A program made the translations under genes and the position numbers. DNA of 6,102 nucleotides from Acidobacteriota bacterium (GTDB lineage Bacteria > Acidobacteriota > Terriglobia > UBA7540): assembly GCA_021789565.1 (NCBI GenBank), contig JAJYJL010000560.1:1-6102 (forward strand), given 5' to 3'. Under the pieces are notes generated by a model. It made no database searches. It worked only from the letters and a program-made list of their open reading frames with translations, and was not told the DNA's origin. Positions 1 to 5,936 of this stretch are shown here, one piece after another; position 1 is the stretch's first letter; each line of letters starts with the position of its first letter.

Positions 1-483
1 ATAAACCGTGACGGGGGGATTCATTTCCAGCATGTCACAGATGTTGAACCAGCCGTCCTCACTCGATACTTCGCATCCCGACGTCGGCTCCCCACAGACA
101 ATGCTGTGGGCCTTCACAAAATCCTCATCTGGAAGACAATAATTGTCGTCATCAATCGACAGCATGACGGGGGCCCCTGACTCGAGGGCCATCAGGAAAC
201 CTACATTCCGGCGATTATCGGAATTGTATGGTATCAGCTTGCCCAACCCGTCGAATTTGTTCAGGTAAGCTTCCTGCTCTTCGAGGGTGGGGCAGAGTGT
301 CTTCAATCCTCTTTGGGTGAGGTTTGCGCAGCGGTCGTAGGCGGAGGCAGGCGTTTTGCGATCGGGGATGACAATGGCAGCAATGCGCTCCAGATGCCCG
401 AACCGCTCGAAATTGCGAAAATAATCCTCCAGGATCACGGGGTCGGCGATGGTGGACATCACCAGAGCTGCATCAGGTTGCAT
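1..483 (-). CDS. Putative GT-A glycosyltransferase with IDDDN motif, 3' end outside window
   Basis: My translation of the minus strand gives 161 open codons from ATG at 483 to the window edge with no stop, so the C-terminal part is missing. The start is supported by a GAGGGAG Shine-Dalgarno sequence (complement of 491-497) 7 bases upstream, and the ATG shares one base with the stop of the preceding gene (TAATG). The N-terminus (about residues 7-40) looks like an alternating strand/helix start of a nucleotide-sugar fold. Residues 86-100 (YNSDNRRNVGFLMAL) precede the acidic cluster IDDDN at 110-114, which in GT-A enzymes would bind the metal and nucleotide sugar. This arrangement recalls reversibly glycosylated polypeptides/UDP-arabinopyranose mutases (GT75), but that is a motif-level resemblance only. 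No membrane segment is visible in this part. It probably acts in the cytoplasm on a nucleotide sugar or glycan in the same pathway as the GT2 gene upstream. The family assignment is tentative; that it is a real gene is fairly sure. Confidence 0.7.
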   Translation of the reverse strand, partial: MQPDAALVMSTIADPVILEDYFRNFERFGHLERIAAIVIPDRKTPASAYDRCANLTQRGLKTLCPTLEEQEAYLNKFDGLGKLIPYNSDNRRNVGFLMALESGAPVMLSIDDDNYCLPDEDFVKAHSIVCGEPTSGCEVSSEDGWFNICDMLEMNPPVTVY

Positions 484-1271
484 TAAAAGGCTCCCTCTTG
501 GGCACTGTCGGAAACCTTGCGGGCACGTAGGCGATAAAGGCGCCAAAGCTGAGTCAGCGCCTCTATGACCGCGCTACCGTGGAGCCTGGGACTGGCCGCC
601 TGATATTGAATTGGAACTTCCTTAATCTTAAGATTGCGGCAATAGACCTTGATTTCAGTCTGGAAGAAATGCGCGCGGGAACGGATGCCGGTCTTCAGAA
701 CCCCCTGGAGCGCGCGACGTGAAAACATCTCAAACCCGCTGGTCATGTCGCTCAGGCGCGTGCCCATCATCAGGTTCGTCAGGATTGTTCCGCAGAAGCT
801 GATGAGATAGCGTTTCCATGAACTCCGGCGGATGCTGCCGCCGGGCATGAAGCGGCTGCCGAAAACGCAATCGTAACCCTGCTGCATGGCGGAGAAAAAC
901 TGCGGGATGTCAGCGGGCCTGTGGCTGAATCCAGCATCGATCTCAAGAATCCAGTCGGAGCCTGCTGCAAGCGCCTCGCGATAGCCCCGGACGTAAGCAT
1001 CCACAGCGCATCGATTTTCCGGCGCCCAAACCACCTCCAGTCGGGGCTCTGCCTGGGCATACTCACGCAGTAATTCGAGAGTGTTGTCAGTGGTTGCTTT
1101 GTCCAGCACCGCAAAAAACTTTACGCCGCGGAATCCTTTGCATTGCTCCAAGACCTCTCGGACGAAGCGCACCGCTTCTTTTCCCTCATTGGCCATGGGG
1201 CAGGCTATGCCAAGGCTTATGGTGGCCAGCTTGTCCGGCGTCAAATCAGGTGCCATCCCGTCTACTCCCAT
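483..1271 (-). CDS. Family 2 glycosyltransferase, soluble DPM1-like subgroup
   Basis: A 262-residue GT2 protein, close to the length of single-domain DPM1-like enzymes. Visible motifs: CPMANEG at 24-30 (first strand), LDKATTDNT at 56-64 where family members usually have VDDGSxDxT, EIDAGFSHRP at 110-119 in place of the usual DAD metal site, GSRFMPGGS at 138-146, DMTSGFEMFSRRAL at 175-188, and an EVPIQY block at 218-223. The later motifs are those of dolichol/polyprenyl-phosphate sugar transferases, but there are no C-terminal membrane helices. It would transfer a sugar from a nucleotide donor to a lipid or glycan acceptor at the cytoplasmic face; substrate unknown. The start is ambiguous: ATG 1271 has GAGGG only 3 bases upstream and overlaps the previous gene by 10 bases, while ATG 1256 (Met6) has GGAG at 8 bases and would give 257 residues with no overlap. 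Downstream it is coupled to the IDDDN gene. Confidence 0.9.
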   Translation of the reverse strand: MGVDGMAPDLTPDKLATISLGIACPMANEGKEAVRFVREVLEQCKGFRGVKFFAVLDKATTDNTLELLREYAQAEPRLEVVWAPENRCAVDAYVRGYREALAAGSDWILEIDAGFSHRPADIPQFFSAMQQGYDCVFGSRFMPGGSIRRSSWKRYLISFCGTILTNLMMGTRLSDMTSGFEMFSRRALQGVLKTGIRSRAHFFQTEIKVYCRNLKIKEVPIQYQAASPRLHGSAVIEALTQLWRLYRLRARKVSDSAQEGAF

Positions 1272-1753
1272 GATCCCTCAAGTAACCCTTCACTGATCGA
1301 CCGAGTATGACACGATACCGGCGCTCCGGCTTCGGAATGGAACAGCCTGCTTTCCTGCCTCCGGTAAAGTTCATAAACGAAAGGGGAGCCCATCAACACA
1401 ATGCCGTAAAAATAAAGAGGACCGAGAATCGCGAATTGCGTGGAAAAATCCAGGGTTATCCAGGCAAGCGCTTGTAATGGGATACAAAGAATGGTCCAGA
1501 CGAACCTCATCAAATTAAGCCGTCTTTCGTACAACATTGCATTAAGAACGATCGTGTAGCCAAGCCAGTTGACTGGCCCGGCCAGCAGTGTGACTAACAG
1601 AGCAATTTCGGATTTCCGGTATCTGTCTGGCGCCCATCCCCCGTTGATCGATATCTGCGTTTTGAACGGCTTGCAAAGTCGCCTTACGCCCTTGGACGCG
1701 GAATATAGGCCAATCGAGTGCAAGCAATTCGCAGTCCACTCTGGGCACATCAT
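1262..1753 (-). CDS. Small membrane protein, possible C-terminal remnant of a polysaccharide flippase
   Basis: A 163-residue frame with three clear hydrophobic segments at about residues 49-73, 82-101 and 107-130, followed by a basic YELYRR stretch and a polar tail. The pattern of a helix ending in VLNAMLYERR, then a helix containing IPLQA, then a third helix recalls the last helices of Wzx/MATE-type O-antigen flippases, in which a helix ending near an LNA-like motif precedes a short basic loop. Such proteins usually have 12-14 helices, so this would be only a tail. Its start also looks poor: the tandem ATGs at 1748-1753 follow directly on an in-frame TAG (1754-1756), with no evident Shine-Dalgarno sequence. 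The first 45 residues look unlike protein of the same family and may be junk read-through. The end overlaps the GT2 gene by 10 bases, as in an operon. Either a truncated flippase gene or an unrelated small membrane protein; the resemblance is from pattern only. Confidence 0.5.
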   Translation of the reverse strand: MMCPEWTANCLHSIGLYSASKGVRRLCKPFKTQISINGGWAPDRYRKSEIALLVTLLAGPVNWLGYTIVLNAMLYERRLNLMRFVWTILCIPLQALAWITLDFSTQFAILGPLYFYGIVLMGSPFVYELYRRQESRLFHSEAGAPVSCHTRSISEGLLEGSWE

Positions 1754-1954
1754 CTAATAGGCTTATTATCAATAGATTGAGGCTATGGCCGGGGGCGGGT
1801 GTCATCAAAAGGTACCATTCGTTTCAAGGCTGAATTTTCAATAGGTTACAGCTTTTTGACCAAAAGCACCTTTGATGGCGGTTACCTGTTGACTGTGACA
1901 GGCACCAGAAAACCTGGCTCATTGTGCAAATCTAAGCAGGTAGAGTACCCGCTT

Positions 1955-1990
1955 GCCGGATTCTGCAATCGATTCTGAATCCCTGCCGGC
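1955..1990. repeat. Imperfect inverted repeat
   Basis: GCCGGATTC at 1955-1963 is matched by GAATCC at 1977-1982 and CCGGC at 1986-1990, with three extra bases (1983-1985) in the second arm and a loop of 13 bases. No T-run follows on either strand, so it is not a standard rho-independent terminator. It could be an operator, an RNA hairpin or chance. Confidence 0.3.
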
Positions 1991-2208
1991 GCGACAGCCG
2001 TTCCGGAGGTTGAAGGGACCATCTGGTTCCTCGCAACGCAAGTGGACAACTGCAATGATCTCTTGTTATCACACCAGGCAGACTCCGCCGACGTATGCAT
2101 GGAGATGCGCTATACATTTAACTCCCAGCCGTTTCCGGTGGCCCTCGTTTGACGGCCGGGAATTGACCTTGAGCGCCAAGTATGAGACATTCGCCGGTTG
2201 ACGAGTAT

Positions 2209-2213
2209 GGGAG
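2209..2213 (+). promoter_or_regulatory. Ribosome binding site fixing the 2220 start
   Basis: GGGAG lies 6 bases before ATG 2220. It selects this frame over the overlapping frame that starts at 2182, and shows that the start region of the truncated gene is intact and probably still translated. Confidence 0.6.
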
Positions 2214-2219
2214 CGATGG

Positions 2220-2492
2220 ATGTTTCTTAAAATCGAAGCCGGGCTTTCAGTTCTCGCGCTGGCGCTGGCCTTTGCGGTCCCAAACCTCGGTTCGCGCTGG
2301 TTTGAAGCTATCGAGCGGACCTTCGGCAAGCTGGCGCAGCGGCGCGGGCTTTCGGTGGTTGTGGTGGGACTCACGGCTCTCGCCCTGCGCCTGGTGCTGC
2401 TTGTCCCGGACGTGGGTTGGGTCAGCCGGTTCCTTGCACCCTTTGAGGGTCGCTGGCTCTCGGTTGGTTGTGCTAAGTTGTTGCCATTGTAG
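2220..2492 (+). pseudogene. 5' fragment of a membrane protein gene (GT39-like family N-terminus)
   Basis: The 90-codon frame has a good Shine-Dalgarno sequence (GGGAG, 6-base spacing). It begins with a hydrophobic helix (residues 7-20), then PNLGSRWFEAIE at 21-32, a basic stretch with LAQRRGL at 38-44, and a second helix at 45-61 ending ALALRLVLL. From memory this is the conserved opening of a family of long bacterial integral membrane proteins related to GT39-type glycosyltransferases; there the second helix is followed by a loop with an acidic HDEF-like motif and many more helices. Here the resemblance stops at about residue 61 (near base 2403). The rest is a short hydrophilic/hydrophobic tail ending in TAG, and neither other plus frame restores the expected continuation. 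I therefore read it as a broken gene, with only its start left in front of the GT2 gene 30 bases downstream. It may still act as a translated leader. Confidence 0.6.
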
Positions 2493-2506
2493 CTTTGAAG
2501 CGTTAC

Positions 2507-2513
2507 GGAGGGG
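2507..2513 (+). promoter_or_regulatory. Strong ribosome binding site of the GtrB-like gene
   Basis: GGAGGGG lies 9 bases before ATG 2523, a strong site. It sits in the gap after the truncated 2220 frame, so the trio can be translated independently of that fragment. Confidence 0.6.
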
Positions 2514-2522
2514 CTCACAACA

Positions 2523-3542
2523 ATGCCGTCTGAATTTGCCAGCCATCAGCCTGCGCACAGTGAAACCGGTGCGACGGACACTTTCCGCGTCGTAATTGTT
2601 ATGCCCGTGTACCAAGATTGGGAATCAGCTTCCATATTGTGTCAGTCTCTGGACGAATGCCTTGATGGCCTGCCGCGCGTGACGGTCCGGGTTCTCCTCG
2701 TGGATGATGGTAGTCCAGAGGGAGTGGCTGGTTGGAATTTGTTGGCGATCCGTTCACTGCTCCAGGTGGATGTCTTGAGGCTGCGCAGAAATCTAGGGCA
2801 CCAGAGAGCGATTTGCACCGCTCTCTGTTATGTTCTTGAGCACATACCGTCGGATGCCGTCCTTGTTATGGACGCCGACGGCGAGGACAGGCCCGAAGAT
2901 GCCGTGGGACTGATCGAAATCATGATGGCAAATTCCACCGGGGTGCTTTTTGCAGAGCGCCGAAAACGTTTTGAAGGGCTGGTGTTCCGTATAGGTTATG
3001 GGCTGTTTCGCTTCTTGCATCGCCTGCTGACAGGCATACCCGTGCGAGTTGGCAATTTCAGCATCATTTCCTGTTCGGGACTGGGCCGGTTAACATGCAT
3101 GGCCGAGTTATGGAACCATTACGCGGGTGCCGTGTTCAAATCCCAAGTGCCCTTCAGGTGTGTCCCAATGAATCGGGGCCGCCGGCTCCGCGGCCGGTCA
3201 AAAATGAATTTCCCATCCCTGGTAGCACATGGGCTTGCGGGAATTGCGTCTTTTCAAGAGACCGTGACGACGCGCATTTTAATCGCGAACGTAATTTGTG
3301 TGCTGCTTCTGGTGATATCCCTTGCTGTTGTGATCGCCATTCGGTTTGGTAGCCATCTTGCGATTCCCGGCTGGGCAACGTATACGGTCGGGCTGATCGC
3401 CATACTCCTTAGCCAGGTTTTGGCGGTGTCGTTCAGCCTTGTTTTCTTCGTCATCAGCAACCGAACCAGAGCTTTGTTTGTTCCCAGCCGGGACTGTCCA
3501 ATATTTGTGGACCGGCTTGAGAACCTGGCGAGGCGCGAATGA
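2523..3542 (+). CDS. GtrB/CsbB-like polyprenyl-phosphate glycosyltransferase (GT2)
   Basis: A 339-residue GT2 enzyme with two C-terminal membrane helices, the layout of GtrB, CsbB and DPM-type enzymes that transfer a sugar from a nucleotide donor to undecaprenyl phosphate at the cytoplasmic face. Visible motifs: VMPVYQDWES at 26-35, LLVDDGS at 58-64, LRRNLGHQRAI at 87-97, VMDADGEDRPED at 115-126 with the DAD metal-binding site, GNFSII at 177-182, ELWNHYAGAV at 195-204, and GRSKMNFPSLVAHGLAGI at 224-241, the amphipathic region before the membrane. Hydrophobic helices lie at about 252-274 and 287-312. All expected catalytic residues are present and the length is normal. The N-terminal 20 residues are polar and not conserved-looking. 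It overlaps the methyltransferase by ATGA. The sugar cannot be told from sequence. With the YfhO-like protein downstream it forms a plausible two-step membrane glycosylation system. Confidence 0.92.
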   Translation: MPSEFASHQPAHSETGATDTFRVVIVMPVYQDWESASILCQSLDECLDGLPRVTVRVLLVDDGSPEGVAGWNLLAIRSLLQVDVLRLRRNLGHQRAICTALCYVLEHIPSDAVLVMDADGEDRPEDAVGLIEIMMANSTGVLFAERRKRFEGLVFRIGYGLFRFLHRLLTGIPVRVGNFSIISCSGLGRLTCMAELWNHYAGAVFKSQVPFRCVPMNRGRRLRGRSKMNFPSLVAHGLAGIASFQETVTTRILIANVICVLLLVISLAVVIAIRFGSHLAIPGWATYTVGLIAILLSQVLAVSFSLVFFVISNRTRALFVPSRDCPIFVDRLENLARRE

Positions 3543-4270
3543 CCAGTGATAAAGCGTTTCAATATCAGGGAAAGGAACTGGATTTATTCGCGCACGCCGA
3601 GCACTGGAAAGCTTACTGGGCTTCGCATATTGGCAAATGGGTTCATGGAGACGTTTTGGAGGTGGGGGCCGGATTGGGAACGAACACCAAATTGCTTCAA
3701 AACAGCACTGTTCGTTCGTGGCATTGTCTGGAACCTGACCTTGAGCTTGCGGCCCGGCTGCAATTGGCAATCGCAGACCTGCCAGCGTGCTCGGCAAGCA
3801 TGGGCACCATCAGGGATGTCGCCGAGCGCCGTTTTGATTCCATCCTCTATCTCGACGTGCTTGAGCACATCCTGGCGGATCATGACGAAGTTGCTATGGC
3901 CGCAAGCACGCTGCGGCCGGGCGGCCACATTGTTGTCCTTTCGCCCGCTCACCAGTTCTTGTTCAGCGAGTTTGATGCGAGCATCGGCCACTATCGTCGA
4001 TACAATCGAAATGCACTGCTCGCCTGTTCACCTCCGAATTGCCAACCCGAGGCGATGTTCTACCTGGATTGCGCAGGTGTTTTCTTGTCTTTGGCGAACC
4101 GAGTTCTGCTAGGGCAGAGTACGCCGACCCTCAAGCAGATTCGGACTTGGGACAGGTACGCAGTTCCAATCTCCAGGATTTTGGATCCGGCCTTGAAATA
4201 CCGGATTGGGAAAACGGTTGTTGGCGTATGGGTGCGGCTGGAAGGGAATTCTGGAGACGGACATGCATAG
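3539..4270 (+). CDS. Class I SAM-dependent methyltransferase
   Basis: A 243-residue protein with a Rossmann-fold methyltransferase core. Motif I VLEVGAGLGTNT at 39-50 binds S-adenosylmethionine; LEPD at 64-67 gives the acidic residue at the end of the second strand; FDSILYLDVLEHI at 99-111 is motif IV-like; LRPGGHIVVLSPAH at 125-138 is the post-IV loop. IGHYRRYNR at 149-157 is a hallmark of a methyltransferase subgroup often found beside GtrB-like GT2 genes. The C-terminal third (about 165-238) carries RTWDRYAVPISRILDP and GKTVVGVW elements that fit this subgroup, so the protein looks complete. It starts within the stop of the GT2 gene (ATGA overlap, GAGG at 3530-3533, 5-base spacing) and ends 8 bases into the GT-C gene, so all three are likely translationally coupled. 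No membrane helix. The acceptor is unknown; a sugar or lipid-linked glycan is likely from context. Confidence 0.9.
   Translation: MTSDKAFQYQGKELDLFAHAEHWKAYWASHIGKWVHGDVLEVGAGLGTNTKLLQNSTVRSWHCLEPDLELAARLQLAIADLPACSASMGTIRDVAERRFDSILYLDVLEHILADHDEVAMAASTLRPGGHIVVLSPAHQFLFSEFDASIGHYRRYNRNALLACSPPNCQPEAMFYLDCAGVFLSLANRVLLGQSTPTLKQIRTWDRYAVPISRILDPALKYRIGKTVVGVWVRLEGNSGDGHA
4253..4256 (+). promoter_or_regulatory. Ribosome binding site deciding the GT-C start
   Basis: GGAG lies 6 bases before ATG 4263. The frame is open back to an ATG at 4206, but that start would bury 57 more bases in the methyltransferase gene, so 4263 is preferred. Confidence 0.6.
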
Positions 4271-5936
4271 GCGAATGGCTTTGTGGTTTCCTTCAAAACC
4301 CCAGAATGAAAAGCTGGACTCAGCCTTTGGGGGGTCGCCTTTCCATGCCTTGTCCTCTGGGCGTGTCCTAGTGTTAACGCTGGCGGTGGCGTCGTTTCTG
4401 CTGCTTCTGCTGGAGTTCCGGTGGCCCTACTATTTTCTCCAGGATGATGGCCGCCAGTATTTTCTCCCCGCGTATTTTCATAATTGGCGCAGCCTCCTTT
4501 CCGGGCATCTGCCACTGTACGATTTCCATGTCTTTGGCGGGTTGCCGCACGCCTCCATGGGCCAGCCTGCAGTCTTTTACATCCCGCAATACGTAGCGAT
4601 GTTCCTGAGCGAATCGATCTGGGGACACCCGTTTGCCGTGGTCGACATCATGGCGTTTATGCATGGATTGCTTGCCGTGGCGGGAGGCTACTTGCTGTTG
4701 CGGTATTTAGGCGCGTCCGAAACGGCCGCGGCCTTTGGCGGACTCGCCGCTTTTACGGGTTTCTTCGTTTGGGCCGGGCGATCGTGGCCCTTTATCCCAA
4801 TGCTGTGTGCCTGGTTTCCCTGGATGGTCTGGGCATCGCTGCGATACCTGGAAAGGCCGTCTGTTGGGCGGGCAGGCTGGCTGATGTTCTTTCGTCTGGG
4901 CTTGCTTTTTGGGGGATATGCCCAGTACTTCATCCTGGGAATGATCTTCGAACATCTATTTACATTGAGCTATTCGATAGTAATTCGGCATCCTAACTGG
5001 CTGGCCCGGTACTTAAAATACGTTGTCTTGGACGTGCCGACGGCTCTTTTGGGGCTACCCCAAATGCTCCCAGTATGGGCGGAAGTAAGAAGGTCCCTTC
5101 AACGTTCCGGGCCGTTGTCCTATTTTGAATTTTCGTACATGAGTATGCCGCCCATCTTCTGGTTTTTCGGACAACTATTCGTATTTATTCAGATTAAGGT
5201 GCCGAAACAGGTCACCATACCCCGCTCTATCCCCTACCTGTCTTACATTGGTTATCTATCGAGTCTATTGCCCTTAGGAGCCGGGGTTTTATGGAAGAAA
5301 CGGCCCGGCACTCGGCCGTGGCTTATCGCGTGTGGCGCATGTTTTGTTATCGCATTGTTGTGGTGCTGTAACGTACTGGGGCCATTGATTTATCATGTGC
5401 CGGTCCTGAACCGCTTGCGCTGGCCGTTCAAGCTGATCTACTTCGCCGGTTTTTTCCAATGTCTCCTTGCCGCCCTGGTACTGACTCTGTTCAGCAGGAA
5501 ATGGCAGCGACTTGCCATTGCCGGGTTCATCGTCAATTGGATTGTGGTCTTCTGCCTCCTGCCCAATCATGCCTGGCGCATTAGGAATTACCCCGTGCCA
5601 CTGGAGTCCCCCTGGCGTCAAAGCCTGAAAGATGGCCGTTATTTCGTGATCAGTCGCAGCCCGCTCCCGAATGTTTCCGGCCAGCTTGTGGAATTTGACT
5701 TCGCGGAACTCTGGGGTCTCGATAACCTTCTTGGTTATGAACCACTGATGTCACGGTACGATTCGCAAATCAGCTTAGTGAGCAAGGAATCAGAAATCTA
5801 TTGCGGAAGCTATAGCCGATCTGTCGACCAGAGGTTACTCGATCATCTCAAAAAATGGGGTGTGAAATACGTGCTGGTGGGCCCGACGCGAGCTTACAAT
5901 TCCGGGAAACTTGCGGCAGCCGGCTTCGAAGCCTGA
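4263..5936 (+). CDS. YfhO-like polytopic GT-C glycosyltransferase, probably C-terminally truncated
   Basis: From ATG 4263 the protein has 557 residues and many hydrophobic helices (for example about 34-51, 126-146, 155-170, 176-192, 205-223, 253-270, 294-310, 325-343, 352-370, 389-409 and 416-433). The first extracytoplasmic loop holds LQDDGRQYFLPAYF at 59-72, whose paired Asp is the expected catalytic/metal site of GT-C enzymes, followed by GHLPLYDFHVFGGLP at 81-95. NRLRWPFKLIYFAGF at 383-397 and LWGLDNLLGYEPLMSRYD at 483-500 match the pattern of the YfhO family. Such proteins take a sugar from a polyprenyl-phosphate donor and add it to an envelope polymer on the outer side of the membrane. 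The frame ends soon after WGVKYVLVGP (532-541) at KLAAAGFEA, where relatives usually continue for some tens of residues, so the end is probably lost at a junction with the minus-strand gene. It overlaps the methyltransferase by 8 bases. A different GT-C subfamily is possible. Confidence 0.85.
   Translation: MHRRMALWFPSKPQNEKLDSAFGGSPFHALSSGRVLVLTLAVASFLLLLLEFRWPYYFLQDDGRQYFLPAYFHNWRSLLSGHLPLYDFHVFGGLPHASMGQPAVFYIPQYVAMFLSESIWGHPFAVVDIMAFMHGLLAVAGGYLLLRYLGASETAAAFGGLAAFTGFFVWAGRSWPFIPMLCAWFPWMVWASLRYLERPSVGRAGWLMFFRLGLLFGGYAQYFILGMIFEHLFTLSYSIVIRHPNWLARYLKYVVLDVPTALLGLPQMLPVWAEVRRSLQRSGPLSYFEFSYMSMPPIFWFFGQLFVFIQIKVPKQVTIPRSIPYLSYIGYLSSLLPLGAGVLWKKRPGTRPWLIACGACFVIALLWCCNVLGPLIYHVPVLNRLRWPFKLIYFAGFFQCLLAALVLTLFSRKWQRLAIAGFIVNWIVVFCLLPNHAWRIRNYPVPLESPWRQSLKDGRYFVISRSPLPNVSGQLVEFDFAELWGLDNLLGYEPLMSRYDSQISLVSKESEIYCGSYSRSVDQRLLDHLKKWGVKYVLVGPTRAYNSGKLAAAGFEA

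Larger units (their letters stand above)
1754..2219. other. 466-base divergent intergenic stretch without a confident gene
   Basis: This lies between the divergent minus and plus runs and should hold promoters for both, but no convincing -35/-10 pair was found. TTGACC at 2163-2168 lacks a good -10 at 16-18 bases; TATACA at 2111-2116 lacks a -35; GATAAT on the minus strand just upstream of 1753 also lacks a -35. A plus-strand frame (1781-2152) is open except for one TGA at 1976-1978, and its part 1979-2152 reads in a protein-like way (see findings). An inverted repeat lies at 1955-1990. The stretch may be a graveyard of decayed coding sequence plus regulatory DNA. Confidence 0.4.

Noticed and set aside
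1542..1808. 88-codon minus-strand frame overlapping the start of the flippase-like gene
   Set aside because: It reads mostly polar, low-hydrophobicity sequence with no recognisable motif, while the competing frame holds clear membrane helices and overlaps the next gene as in an operon.
1955..1990. Rho-independent terminator between the divergent operons
   Set aside because: A stem can form but no T-run follows on either strand, and a terminator is not expected between divergent genes.
2163..2191. Promoter starting with TTGACC at 2163
   Set aside because: The hexamer at 17-base spacing (GACATT, 2186-2191) matches the -10 consensus at only 3 of 6 positions; TATGAG at 2181 is only 12 bases away.
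1953..2201. 82-codon plus-strand frame in the intergenic stretch
   Set aside because: Arg/Ser/Pro/Thr-rich composition typical of an out-of-frame reading and no motif.
2400..2492. Simple frameshift restoring the 2220 membrane protein
   Set aside because: Neither other plus-strand frame after 2400 gives the expected acidic loop or further membrane helices, so truncation is more likely than a single indel.
2182..2595. 137-codon plus-strand frame spanning the 2220 fragment and the GT2 start
   Set aside because: Arg/Ser/Trp/Cys-rich shadow; the 2220 frame has the RBS and a family-like N-terminus, and the GT2 frame has all catalytic motifs.
4206..4262. Longer start (ATG 4206) for the GT-C gene
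   Set aside because: It would overlap the methyltransferase by 65 bases and lacks a good RBS, whereas ATG 4263 has GGAG at 6 bases and a short 8-base overlap.
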